Origin: JBDTVS01 sp040007095 | Lineage (GTDB): Bacteria > Acidobacteriota > Vicinamibacteria > Vicinamibacterales > CAVVIG01 | Length of the DNA stretch: 64,000 nucleotides | Assembly: GCA_040007095.1 (NCBI GenBank) | Contig: JBDTVS010000209.1 | Location: 14,022 to 78,021 of the forward strand | Direction of reading: 5' to 3' | Part shown: positions 35,528-44,241 of the stretch, piece after piece | Numbering within the stretch: position 1 is the first letter of the stretch | Layout: each line of letters begins with the position of its first letter | The notes under the pieces: model-generated | Database searches by the model: none | What the model was told of the DNA's origin: nothing | What the model saw: the letters and a program-made list of their open reading frames with translations, nothing else | Program-made: the position numbers and the translations under genes

Positions 35528-36928
35528 ATGCTTCGCGTGGTGCTTCGTCCTCTTGTCGTCGTGGCTCTTGCGACCCTCGCGTTGTCCGCACAGACCCGCG
35601 GATCTGTCTCGGCGAACATGTCGTTTGCCGAGGCCAAGCCGATTCTGCAGGCGCTGCACGACAGGCTTCCGGCCGAGCTGAAGGGGCGGTCACCCGACAT
35701 CCTCGAGTCCTTCTGGCCAAGTTGGGTCTGGCGTCGCGATGCGGAGATTCGCGCGCGGCTCCACCAGGGCGACGAAGACTCGCTGGTGAATTTTCTGCTC
35801 TTCGGCACCACGTTCACCAAACAACCGCGGGCCCTGAATGACAGCGCGAAGCTCGGTGGCCGCGATCGGGCCGCCGAGATTCTGCGCGGACGCATCAGCG
35901 ACCTGGTCAGCGGCATCGCGTCACCGGGCGGCAACGAACGCCTGCAGTTCGCCCGCCGGCTCGTCGAGCGCCGGAAGATCAAGCCGAACACCAGCGACGG
36001 GAAGGCGCAGGTTCGCCGCTACATCCTAGAGACGATGGGGCGCGTGGTGGGGGAAGTGGACGGCTACGTTCGTACACTGCAGTCGGCGAAGTCGCTCGCC
36101 GATCCCAACGCGGAGCTCGCCGCGCGGTCGAGGCTCTTTCGCGATCGCGGTCTGTCGTCCGACACGTCGCTCTTGCCCGACTTTGCCGTCGAACGAGCGC
36201 TCGCCGAGCTGACCGCGACTGGAACGCTCGGCGTGGGAAGTGTGCGCCGCATTGCCGTGGTCGGCCCGGGCCTCGACTTCACCGACAAAGCCGAAGGCTA
36301 CGATTTCTATCCGCCGCAGACGATCCAGCCGTTCTCGGTCATCGACTCGCTCGTGCGGCTGGGGCTCGCGACACTGCCTCAGCTTTCGCTGACCACGTTC
36401 GATCTCAGCCCCCGCATCAATCAGCACCTGGAGGCCGCACGCCGCCGCGCCCGCGCCGGTGGGTCGTACGTGTTGGAATTGCCGCGAGACGCCAATGCGG
36501 GGTGGCATCCGGACTTGGTGACGTACTGGCGACAGCTCGGGGACCGGATCGGCGAGGAAACGAAGCCGCTGCCGGCGCCGGCTGGCGCCGCCACCGTGCA
36601 GGTGCGAGCCGTTCGCGTGCGTCCATCGATCGTGCTGACGATTGCCTCGGAGGATCTGAATATCGTACTGCAGCGCGAACGGCTTCCGGACGTTCGGCGT
36701 TTCGATCTCGTTGTGGCGACCAATGTGTTTGTCTACTACGATGTCTTCGAACAGTCTCTGGCGCTCGCCAACGTCGCGGCGATGCTTCGGCCTGGCGGGA
36801 TCCTGTTGTCGAACAACCTGTTGCCGGAAGCCCCGGCAAGCGGCATGAAGTCTGCGGGCGCGGCGACGGTGGCCTACAGCGACCGCCTGGACGATAGCGA
36901 TCACATCGTTTGGTACGTGCGACAGTGA
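35528..36928 (+). CDS. Exported protein with a SAM-methyltransferase-like domain
   Basis: This 466-residue protein has a Sec leader (LRPLVVVALATLALSAQTR). The C-terminal part resembles a class I methyltransferase, with a motif I-like strand-loop (IAVVGPGLDFTDKAEG, near residue 240) and RFDLVVATNVFVYYD then NVAAMLRPGGILLSNN near residues 390-420, as in CheR-type enzymes. A methyltransferase outside the cytoplasm would lack SAM, so either the leader is a membrane anchor facing in or the domain is a degenerate fold. Function unknown. The ATG at 35528 was chosen because the upstream frame runs into repeat DNA. Confidence 0.65.
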   Translation: MLRVVLRPLVVVALATLALSAQTRGSVSANMSFAEAKPILQALHDRLPAELKGRSPDILESFWPSWVWRRDAEIRARLHQGDEDSLVNFLLFGTTFTKQPRALNDSAKLGGRDRAAEILRGRISDLVSGIASPGGNERLQFARRLVERRKIKPNTSDGKAQVRRYILETMGRVVGEVDGYVRTLQSAKSLADPNAELAARSRLFRDRGLSSDTSLLPDFAVERALAELTATGTLGVGSVRRIAVVGPGLDFTDKAEGYDFYPPQTIQPFSVIDSLVRLGLATLPQLSLTTFDLSPRINQHLEAARRRARAGGSYVLELPRDANAGWHPDLVTYWRQLGDRIGEETKPLPAPAGAATVQVRAVRVRPSIVLTIASEDLNIVLQRERLPDVRRFDLVVATNVFVYYDVFEQSLALANVAAMLRPGGILLSNNLLPEAPASGMKSAGAATVAYSDRLDDSDHIVWYVRQ

Positions 36929-36980
36929 CGCACCAGCCCAAGAGCGCGGCAACGAGGGTACCGTGATGGCAGTCGGTCCC

Positions 36981-37040
36981 CTCAAACAGGCACGTGCCTT
37001 TTGGAACCACAAGGAACACGAAACACTCGTGTGGTCATCA
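36981..37040. repeat. Extended ACCACAAGG repeat unit
   Basis: CTCAAACAGGCACGTGCCTT leads into TTGGAACCACAAGGAACACG. The same CTCAAACAG lead-in followed by TGGAACCACAA recurs at 52504 and 55637, so the unit is longer than the periodic part alone. It is immediately upstream of the ABC transporter gene. Confidence 0.65.
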
Positions 37041-37063
37041 GCCGTCGTCGAAAGGAGTCGCCG

Positions 37064-38860
37064 GTGCTGATGTCGCGACTGCGAGAGCGCAACGAGTGGA
37101 AGTTCTTCGCCGTGCTGCCGAAGGCTGATTCCGCGCTCGCCGTGGCCTGGTGGGCCGGCCTCATCCTCCGTGGAACGCTGCCTGCGGTGTTCGCCGTCGC
37201 CATGGGCGTACTGGTTGCCGCCGTCCAACGGGGCCACGGCCTGGCGACCGCCCTCGCCCTGGTCGGCAGCGTCTTCGTGTTGCTCCAGGTGCTCAATCCG
37301 ATCCATCAAGCCGTGGGCGCCAACCTCGGCGATCGCACGGCCGCCTGGCTGTACGACCGGTTGACCGACGCCTGCGTTCGTCCGCCCGGAATGGGCCATC
37401 TGGAAAACCCGACGCTGACCAACGATCTCACCGTGGCGCGCGATTTCGATCTCGGTATGACCGGTCCGCCGCTCTCGATCTCCATGGAATTCATCGCCGG
37501 CGGCCTGGTCGAGATGATCGCCGGCCTGTCGTCGGCCGTCGTCCTGGCCGCGTACGCGTGGTGGGCGCCGATCGTGTTGGGCGGCGCCTGGCTGGCGACG
37601 CACTGGCTGCTGCGGGAGAGCGGGGTCTGGCGCGACCGCAACACCGACGAAGTGCGTGGGGCACAACGCGACGCCGACTACGCGTATCGGCTGGCAGTGG
37701 ATCCGCCTGCCAGCAAGGAACTGCGGCTGTTCGGTCTCGTCGGCTGGACGATCGATCGGTTTGTCGCCCGGCGGACGCGTCTTCACGAGCTTCAATACGA
37801 AGCGACCCGGCTGCGCGAGCGGCCGGTCATCTGGAGCATGCTCCTTGTCCTCGGCGCGAACATCGTCGTCTTCTGGTCGCTGGCGATAGCCGCGGCCGCC
37901 GGCACGGTGACGCTTGGAGCGGTTGTCGTGTTCGCGCAATGCGCGGTGGGCACGTCGATGATCGCGTTCGGAGGACTCAACTGGGCGCTCGACACCGCCG
38001 CGGCGCCGGTCGCCGCGGTGCTGCGACTCGAACCGGCCATGGCACCTGCCGGCGCGCTGTCTTCCGGCCACCAGTCCGCCGCCGGCGCGCCCGCCCGCGA
38101 GATCCGCTTCCGCGATCTCACGTTCGCCTACCCCGGCGGCGCGCCGGTCCTCGAAGGGTTCGATCTCTCGATCCCCGCCGGATCGTCTCTGGCGATTGTC
38201 GGACAGAACGGCGCCGGCAAGACGACGCTCGCGAAGCTGTTGTGCCGCTTGTACGATCCGCAGACGGGCGCGATCGAAGTGGATGGCGTCGACCTACGAG
38301 AGCTCGATCTCGCGTCGTGGCGTTCGCGCGTCGCCGCGGTGTTTCAGGATTTCGTCCGCTTCGAGTGGCCGTTGCGCGACAACGTCGCTCCGGCCGGCGC
38401 GCCGGACGAGTTGGTGCGCGAGGCTCTCGAGTCGGCCGGCGCGGTAAACCTCGCCGGCCTCGACACTGTGCTCGCGCGTGGATACGAGGGCGGCACCGAG
38501 CTTTCAGGCGGGCAGTGGCAGCGTGTCGCCTTGGCGCGCGCGTTGTGTGCCGTGCGCCTCGGGGCCGGCGTCGTGCTGCTCGACGAGCCGACCGCGCAAC
38601 TCGATGTCCGGGGCGAGGCCGAGATCTTCGAGCGGCTGCTCGCGGCGACGCGGCACTGCACCACGATCCTCATCTCGCATCGTTTTTCCACCGTCCGCCA
38701 GGCCGACCGGATCTGTGTGCTCGAGCACGGCCGAGTCATCGAGCTCGGCACGCACGACGAGCTGTTGGCGCTCGGCGGGCGCTACCGGACGATGTTCGAC
38801 CTTCAGGCGCAGCGCTTCACCGATGACGAAGCGGGGGTCACGTATGACGTCCTCGCGTGA
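37064..38860 (+). CDS. ABC half-transporter (permease-ATPase), first of a pair
   Basis: This 598-residue protein has an N-terminal membrane domain with about five to six helices (AWWAGLILRGTLPAVFAVAM, ALVGSVFVLLQVLNP, VVLAAYAWWAPIVLGGAWLA, IVVFWSLAIAAAAGTVTLGA). The ATPase follows with Walker A GQNGAGKTT near 379, signature LSGGQWQR near 480, Walker B VVLLDEPTA near 503, and H-loop ISHRFST. It probably pairs with the next gene as a heterodimeric exporter; cargo unknown. GGAG lies before GTG 37064, giving better spacing than ATG 37070. Confidence 0.9.
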   Translation: MLMSRLRERNEWKFFAVLPKADSALAVAWWAGLILRGTLPAVFAVAMGVLVAAVQRGHGLATALALVGSVFVLLQVLNPIHQAVGANLGDRTAAWLYDRLTDACVRPPGMGHLENPTLTNDLTVARDFDLGMTGPPLSISMEFIAGGLVEMIAGLSSAVVLAAYAWWAPIVLGGAWLATHWLLRESGVWRDRNTDEVRGAQRDADYAYRLAVDPPASKELRLFGLVGWTIDRFVARRTRLHELQYEATRLRERPVIWSMLLVLGANIVVFWSLAIAAAAGTVTLGAVVVFAQCAVGTSMIAFGGLNWALDTAAAPVAAVLRLEPAMAPAGALSSGHQSAAGAPAREIRFRDLTFAYPGGAPVLEGFDLSIPAGSSLAIVGQNGAGKTTLAKLLCRLYDPQTGAIEVDGVDLRELDLASWRSRVAAVFQDFVRFEWPLRDNVAPAGAPDELVREALESAGAVNLAGLDTVLARGYEGGTELSGGQWQRVALARALCAVRLGAGVVLLDEPTAQLDVRGEAEIFERLLAATRHCTTILISHRFSTVRQADRICVLEHGRVIELGTHDELLALGGRYRTMFDLQAQRFTDDEAGVTYDVLA

Positions 38861-38870
38861 GCCCAACGCC

Positions 38871-38902
38871 AACCGCGAAGCACGCCGGGCACGCCAAGAA
38901 GA
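38871..38902. repeat. Degenerate 9-nt periodic repeat
   Basis: AACCGCGAAG, CACGCCGGG, CACGCCAAG follow the same beat as the ACCACGAAG repeats but are decayed. It lies between the two ABC transporter genes. Confidence 0.45.
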
Positions 38903-38967
38903 ACCCCCTTCGGCGAGCTCGGCGATCAATTGGTGAAGTGAAGATGTCGCGCCGTTGCAGGGCCTTG

Positions 38968-39015
38968 CGCTTCACTGATGACGAAGGGGGAGTCGCGCAT
39001 GGCATCCTCCGCTAA
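38968..39015 (+). pseudogene. Relic copy of the first ABC transporter's C-terminal tail
   Basis: In one frame these bases read RFTDDEGGVAHGILR and a TAA stop, close to the real C-terminus of the upstream gene (RFTDDEAGVTYDVLA and stop, 38815-38860). It overlaps the start of the second ABC gene in another frame. It looks like a leftover of a local duplication or recombination. Confidence 0.55.
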
Positions 39016-40864
39016 ACCGACTGTCGCTGGTGCGCTCGACGAGCTGCCGCCCGCGCTGTCCTCGATGTGGAGGCTCTGCAAGCTTGGCTACAGCTTCCAG
39101 CCCGGGCTCATGCTCTCGGCGTTTCTGCTGTCCTTGCTCGCCGCACTTCCGGATGCGCTTCTTGCGCTGTGGTTCAAGCTGCTCGGGCAGGGTGTGTTGC
39201 GTGGCAACGCAGCGCTGGTGCGCACTGCGGCCATCGCACTTGGCGTCTCGGCGGTCGCCACGTGGTTCCTGCGCACGGTCAGCACGCGCGTCCAGCGCCG
39301 CTTCCGCGACAAGGTGACGATCGCGCTCGAGGCGCACGTCGCGCGGCTCCAGGCATCGGTCCCCACAATCGCCCACCACGAGCGTCCCGACTACCTGGAT
39401 CGGCTCGCCATGCTGCGCAACCAGGTCTTCGTCCTCGACCACATGTATATGTCGGTGTTTTCTACATGTGGCTGGATCCTGCGGCTCGGTGTGACCATTG
39501 CGCTGCTGATGTCGATTCACCCCGCGCTGGCGCTGCTCGCGGTGTTCGCCCTGCCAACCGTCCTGACGTCGACATGGCGTCCCGCGGTCGAGCGCGTCGC
39601 GCAGGAGCAAGCGGCGCCGTCGAACCGCCTCGCGCGGCATCTCTTTACCACGGCGACCACGGCGACGCCCGGCAAGGAAGTGCGGGTGACCGGCATCGGC
39701 AGTCGTCTGGCAACCGAGCGGCGCAAGGCGTGGGAGAGGGGCTACGGTCCGATCGCTACTGCCCGCTGGGGTTCGGCGCTCTGGCATACGCTGGCCTGGG
39801 CGGCATTTGGCGCAGCCTACGTCGGCGCGGTAGGGTTCGTGTCGTCGGGACTCCAGCGGCCGGCGGGCGACGTCCTTCTACTGCTCGCCGCGGGCGCGCG
39901 CCTGTCCGCGTACATCGGCGCCACCGTGGGCGAGATTGGCTTCCTGCGCGGCTTCTGGATGGACGGCTCCAGGCGTCTGGCCTGGCTCGAGGACTACGCC
40001 GCCTCGCTCGTCGCCATGGCCGATCTGCCGGTGCCCGCGCATCTCGTCACCGGCATCCGCTTCGATCATGTCTCGTTCGCGTATCCGGGCACCGACCGTT
40101 TCGTGCTCGAGGACGTCAATATCGCCCTGCCGGCCGGAGCGGTCGTGGCCATCGTCGGCGAGAACGGCGCCGGGAAGACGACGCTCGTGAAGCTGCTGGC
40201 CAAACTCTACGAGCCCAGCGCGGGACGGATCCTGATCGATGACGTCGATCTCGGGCGCATGCGGGCGGACGAATGGCGGATGCGACTGTCGGGTGCGTTC
40301 CAGGATTTCTTCCGCTTCGAGTTCCGGGCGCGACACACCGTCGGCGTTGGCGACGTGCCGCGGCTGGACGACGACCCCGCGGTGGTCATAGCGGTCGCTC
40401 GCGCAGGCGCCGACGATGTGGTGGTGCGGCTGCGGGCGGGGTTGGAGACGCAGCTCGGTCCGACGTGGCCGGAGGGCGTCGAGGTGTCGTTCGGTCAATG
40501 GCAGAAGCTGGCCCTGGCGCGCGGCTTCATGCGCGACCTTCCACTGGTCCTCATCCTCGACGAACCGACTGCGGCGCTTGACGCCGAGACGGAGCATTCA
40601 TTGTTCGAGCGTTACGCCGCAGCGGCGCGGCGCCGCGACACGCGCGAGTCGACCGCCCCTCGCGACGGCGATAGCGGTCAGGGTCGCGACGAAGGGCGGA
40701 TCACGATCCTCGTGTCGCACCGTTTTTCAACAGTCCGCATGGCCGACCTCATCGTAGTGCTCGATGGCGCGCACGTGGTCGAGGTCGGCACGCACGAGGA
40801 CCTGATGGCCAAGGGCGGTCAGTATGCCGAGCTGTACGGTATCCAGGCCGCCGCGTACCGGTAA
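38999..40864 (+). CDS. ABC half-transporter (permease-ATPase), second of a pair
   Basis: This 621-residue protein has a membrane domain (PGLMLSAFLLSLLAALPDAL, LRLGVTIALLMSIHPALALL, YVGAVGFVSSGLQ) and then an ATPase with Walker A GENGAGKTT near 387, Walker B LVLILDEPTA near 517 and H-loop VSHRFST. The signature is VSFGQWQK rather than LSGGQ, so one composite ATP site in a heterodimer with the preceding protein would be degenerate. A 20-residue charged insertion (TRESTAPRDGDSGQGRDEGR) follows Walker B. GGGGGAG precedes the ATG at 38999. The TAA stop coincides with the left end of the 51-bp element. Confidence 0.9.
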   Translation: MASSAKPTVAGALDELPPALSSMWRLCKLGYSFQPGLMLSAFLLSLLAALPDALLALWFKLLGQGVLRGNAALVRTAAIALGVSAVATWFLRTVSTRVQRRFRDKVTIALEAHVARLQASVPTIAHHERPDYLDRLAMLRNQVFVLDHMYMSVFSTCGWILRLGVTIALLMSIHPALALLAVFALPTVLTSTWRPAVERVAQEQAAPSNRLARHLFTTATTATPGKEVRVTGIGSRLATERRKAWERGYGPIATARWGSALWHTLAWAAFGAAYVGAVGFVSSGLQRPAGDVLLLLAAGARLSAYIGATVGEIGFLRGFWMDGSRRLAWLEDYAASLVAMADLPVPAHLVTGIRFDHVSFAYPGTDRFVLEDVNIALPAGAVVAIVGENGAGKTTLVKLLAKLYEPSAGRILIDDVDLGRMRADEWRMRLSGAFQDFFRFEFRARHTVGVGDVPRLDDDPAVVIAVARAGADDVVVRLRAGLETQLGPTWPEGVEVSFGQWQKLALARGFMRDLPLVLILDEPTAALDAETEHSLFERYAAAARRRDTRESTAPRDGDSGQGRDEGRITILVSHRFSTVRMADLIVVLDGAHVVEVGTHEDLMAKGGQYAELYGIQAAAYR

Positions 40865-40912
40865 GGACCCGTAGATGAATAACCTGCGCACGTTATTCAT
40901 CTTCGGGTCCTA
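40862..40912. repeat. 51-bp hairpin: type A element ends with no core
   Basis: TAAGGACCCGTAGATGAATA-AC and GTTATTCATCTTCGGGTCCTA are the same terminal inverted repeats as the 165-bp element at 5803, here separated by only CTGCGCAC. The first three bases are the stop codon of the ABC gene. The strong stem could terminate transcription of the transporter unit. Confidence 0.85.
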
Positions 40913-40977
40913 ACCACGGAGCTATTGAAGAGTCAGAACCTGGAGCGGTTGACACCTCGGTGTAGCCAGTCAGGCTG

Positions 40978-41000
40978 AACCACAAGGAACACCAACGAGG
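40978..41000. repeat. ACCACAAGG short repeat
   Basis: AACCACAAGGAACACCAACG, a short member of the dispersed family. It is in the 186-bp gap between the ABC unit and the TonB-C gene. Confidence 0.5.
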
Positions 41001-41050
41001 GTGGTGAAGCTTTACAGGTCGTCGGAAAACCAACCGTGCCTGGCACGGCG

Positions 41051-41998
41051 TCAATAGCGATTGACCGCGGCAAGATTTCTGGGCGCTACGAGGCTGATCG
41101 CGATCATCTTGTGGTACGGGACCGGCTTCCCATCCTTCATCGCCGGGCGGTATTTCCATTGCGTCGCGGCGCTGAGGATCACCGGGTCGTACGAAGGGTG
41201 TATCGGCGCCAAGATCCGAGCGTCCTGGACATCACCCTGTGCGTCGATGAGCAACTCGAGCTCTCCGCTGAAACGAGCCGGGTCGCGCTTGGCTGACTGC
41301 CACGGCGGAATGTCCTGCCGGAGCGGAACTGGCGGCGTGACGCCAGTATCGGCGCGGCTGTACACCGTTTCCGCCGGCGATGGTTCGTGAGACTGCGCTG
41401 GGGAAGCTTGGGCCACCCGGATCTGATCGAGCACTCGAGTGGTGAGCGATCGCACGTATGCCAGCCACTGATCGGCAGGCCCTTGACCATTCGATTTGTC
41501 CCCAGCCTCCTTGATGAGCCGAAGGACCAGCTCGAAGCCGGTCACTGAATCGGCATATCGTCCGTCCTCCAGGTTCGCTTTCGCCTCCGAGTATCGCTCG
41601 CGGACGATCGACGGGAGCAGCCGCGTATGGATGCGATCGAACATGGTCAAGAGGCGCGGCGTCCGATCCGGGGCGGGATGATAGAACGGATCGAATTGGA
41701 TCATCCGTTCGATCGTTTTCGCCATCTCCTCGGTTCGATCGAGCGCCAGCAGGCACAGCGCTCGATACTCCCGAACGGTCTGACGCTCGTCGGGCGTGCC
41801 CGATTCCTCGCCCTCTGAGTCGAGCAGCCTGAGTGCTTGCTGATAGTTGGCCGCCTCGTACAGCTCCTTCGCGCGCGACAGGAAATCCTGTGCGGCGAGC
41901 GGACCAACGAAGAGCAGCAGAGTAATTGCCGCCGCCGCGGCTCGACAGCATGCCGCAGACAGTCGGCTGCCGCCGATCGAATGGCAATGACGGATCAC
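41051..41998 (-). CDS. Secreted protein with TonB C-terminal-like domain
   Basis: This is a protein of about 315 residues if started at GTG 41998. A leader (CCRAAAAAITLLLFVGPLAAQ) is followed by a helical, TPR-like region (FLSRAKELYEAANYQQALRL, ALCLLALDRTEEMAKTIER). A C-terminal TonB-C fold follows (RFSGELELLIDAQGDVQDAR, AATQWKYRPAMKDGKPVPYH). TonB-C domains normally contact outer-membrane receptors; here there is no membrane-spanning anchor beyond the leader. A longer form from ATG 42100 is possible but has an Arg-rich, unlikely N-terminus. Confidence 0.72.
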   Translation of the reverse strand: MIRHCHSIGGSRLSAACCRAAAAAITLLLFVGPLAAQDFLSRAKELYEAANYQQALRLLDSEGEESGTPDERQTVREYRALCLLALDRTEEMAKTIERMIQFDPFYHPAPDRTPRLLTMFDRIHTRLLPSIVRERYSEAKANLEDGRYADSVTGFELVLRLIKEAGDKSNGQGPADQWLAYVRSLTTRVLDQIRVAQASPAQSHEPSPAETVYSRADTGVTPPVPLRQDIPPWQSAKRDPARFSGELELLIDAQGDVQDARILAPIHPSYDPVILSAATQWKYRPAMKDGKPVPYHKMIAISLVAPRNLAAVNRY

Positions 41999-42226
41999 GC
42001 CACGCTGACCCCGGCCGTCATCGATCGCGCGAGCCCGCAGGAGGGAGCTGGCGCGTGTTTCAGAACGATGCGCGTCCACACACTGCACCTTGCGATGCAA
42101 TCCGTGAGCCGCGCCCTCGACGGCGGGAGCGTTCGGAAACGTGGCCGTCTTCGGCGGTTGCCGTCCCGCTCCTTCTGGTGAACTGGAAACCCTTACCTAC
42201 TGATGTGTAATTCGTTCCAACTGTCG

Positions 42227-43744
42227 TCAGCGCAGGCGCACGCGGTAGACGACGAGCTCGGTCAGGTTCGAAGCAGTGCTCGAACCGGATTCCACGTAGA
42301 GAAGGTCGTCTCCTGAAATCGTGACGAACGACTGGACGCCGCTCGGTACCGGCTCCTCCAACGTGATCGCCCGCGCGACGCTGGTTCCGGCGGCGTTCAA
42401 CTCCAGCCGGACGATCCGCCGCGTGTCATCGTCATCCCTGGTGAGCACGATCAGCGCGTTGCGATACCACCGCATCCGTTCGAGGTGGCCAAGCGACGTC
42501 CCTTTCGGCAACGTGACACTGGTGGCGGTGCGCGACCGCAGGTCGATCCTCGACACACCTTCTCGATGGGCGACGTAGGCGATACCGTCGCGATCGGAGG
42601 CCGCGATGCTCGTCGGCTCGTCGGCGCCGATGCGGAGAATGCTCTCGAGCGATGTCTTGCCGACGCCGAGCGCGAACAGTTCTTGTCCCGATGCATCGAG
42701 GACGAGGACCGTGCCTGTCGGCGTGACCGCGAGATCGACAAGCGTCACCGGGTCGAGAGGGCGGTCGAGCGGAAAGGCCTTCAGCGGCCGGCCGGACACC
42801 AATTGCAGCCTGTGCAGCGTGCCCGCGCCGCCGCCGGCGGCCGATGTCGCCACCCAGAGATCGCCACGTTTCGTGTCGATCTCCACGGCGGAGATCTCCC
42901 GAAAGCCAGCCGAGTCGCCGTGCACGAGGTCCGACGTGCGGTTCGAGCCGTCGCCTACGACGATCAGCTTGCGTCCGAGCCGATCGCCGAGAAGAAATCT
43001 CCGAGACGAGACATCGTAGGCCAACCCGCTCACCGCGAAGGGTGCGGTCGAAAATCGACTGGCCTCCGCAATCGGGGCTGGCGTGAACACCGGTGGTGTT
43101 CGCACGACCGGCGCCGGTATCGGCACTGCGACCGGCGCGGCAGGTCGGACCACCGAAGAAGATTCGCGCGCGGGCAGAGGGGCCGCCGTGCGCGCGGGAG
43201 GACCGGGTCGGGCCGGCGGGGCGGCAGACGCAGGGTTGGACGGAGTGGAAGAGACTGATGGAGCCGGGGATGGCGAAGTGGCGGCGACCGCCGCAGCCGG
43301 AGGTGGGGGCGTGGCCGCGATCGCCGGGACAGTGGCCGGTGCTGCGTCGGGCTGCCCGATCCGTTCGAATCGAGCGGCGAGTTCCGGCCAGCCGGGAAGC
43401 TCGCGCGCGCGCTTGAAGTCTTCGCTGGTGGCGGCGTCGGAGGGCACGCCCATGTCCGCGAGGCGCTGCAGCATGACGAGCGCATCGTGCGGGCGGCCGC
43501 TGAGCGCCTGAGCGCGGGCGAGCAGATACATCAGCGCCGGATCTTTCGGGTTGCCTTTCTGAACCGTCCTCCAGGCGAGGTCGTGAAACGTTTCGAAGTC
43601 GCCTCGCTCGACCGCGTCGAGGGCCATCTGCCGGCACTGTCGCCACTCGGTGCAATCGGCGGATCGCGGCGACTGGACCGGCGCCGGCATCGCAGCCACC
43701 GAACCTGCCAGCGTGATGAACAGCGCGCGCGCGAGAACAATCAT
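42227..43744 (-). CDS. Secreted protein with TPR-like, Pro-rich and beta-propeller parts
   Basis: This 505-residue protein has a leader (MIVLARALFITLAGSVAAMP), then TPR-like helices (ALMYLLARAQALSGRPHDAL). A Pro/Ala-rich linker follows at about 130-230. The C-terminus is a beta-propeller-like region with repeated strands (GLAYDVSSRRFLLGDR, LVDLAVTPTGTVLVLDASGQ, GIAYVAHREGVSRIDLR, LLYVESGSSTASNLTELVVY). No catalytic signature is seen; it resembles SMP-30/NHL-type propellers only loosely. A 162-bp repeat element lies 18 bp upstream of the start. Confidence 0.72.
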   Translation of the reverse strand: MIVLARALFITLAGSVAAMPAPVQSPRSADCTEWRQCRQMALDAVERGDFETFHDLAWRTVQKGNPKDPALMYLLARAQALSGRPHDALVMLQRLADMGVPSDAATSEDFKRARELPGWPELAARFERIGQPDAAPATVPAIAATPPPPAAAVAATSPSPAPSVSSTPSNPASAAPPARPGPPARTAAPLPARESSSVVRPAAPVAVPIPAPVVRTPPVFTPAPIAEASRFSTAPFAVSGLAYDVSSRRFLLGDRLGRKLIVVGDGSNRTSDLVHGDSAGFREISAVEIDTKRGDLWVATSAAGGGAGTLHRLQLVSGRPLKAFPLDRPLDPVTLVDLAVTPTGTVLVLDASGQELFALGVGKTSLESILRIGADEPTSIAASDRDGIAYVAHREGVSRIDLRSRTATSVTLPKGTSLGHLERMRWYRNALIVLTRDDDDTRRIVRLELNAAGTSVARAITLEEPVPSGVQSFVTISGDDLLYVESGSSTASNLTELVVYRVRLR

Positions 43745-43761
43745 ATGAGCACCATCAGTCT

Positions 43762-43923
43762 AGCAGCCCGTGGCGAAAGTCTGGCTGCATTCGACGAGCG
43801 ATGCATCCTCGTTGGCTGCGTTGCACCTCGCTCAAATATTCCCGCTATTCTCGGTCGTCGCGCCTTGCCACCGAGGCGCCTCTCCCGTCTCGGTGCGACG
43901 CCAGACTTTCACCACGGACTGCT
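43762..43923. repeat. Core-and-ends repeat element, end type C (162 bp)
   Basis: Inverted ends AGCAGCCCGTGGCGAAAGTC and the complement closing GACTTTCACCACGGACTGCT are 24 bp with few mismatches. The core matches the copy at 16468 (GATGCATCCTCG, CTCAAATATTCCCGCTATTC, GTCGCGCCTTGCC). It lies 18 bp upstream of the minus-strand gene starting at 43744. Confidence 0.9.
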
Positions 43924-44241
43924 GGCGCGATTGACCCCCGCGATTGGCGTGGTCATGCGACGGGTTGTTTCGAGTGCTCCGCGATCGAGGCGTCGCTGCG
44001 ACGGGGCAAGCCGATTGTCAGGATCGCGAACTGCTCCTGCGATGGCATTGACCGACCCGGGCCGTCGCCGCGCTGCTCGGCGTGATGGTTCTCATCAGCG
44101 TCCTCGGTGCTGACCGGACGACCAGAGAGTTCCTGGAAGTGATGATCGCCTGGACCACCGGCCGGCCGCGCCGCACCTCGAACCCGCCCTCGTGGTCGAA
44201 GCCAGTAGACTTCGTCGCCGGCCTCGTGTACAAGGTCACCC
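43924..44241. other. Intergenic stretch, no gene recognised
   Basis: About 320 bp between the repeat element and the cytochrome gene. One frame reads AVAALLGVMVLISVLGADR, a possible membrane segment, but it has no start, no family match I recognise and overlaps nothing. It may be a remnant or the upstream region of the cytochrome operon. Confidence 0.4.

Noticed and set aside
36026..38071. 681-codon open frame antisense to the methyltransferase-like and ABC genes
   Set aside because: Composition is typical of GC-rich antisense frames (His/Arg/Gly-rich) and it spans two unrelated genes.
37150..38826. 558-codon plus-strand frame inside the first ABC gene
   Set aside because: It is almost all Arg/Gly/Pro and shadows a gene with clear Walker motifs.
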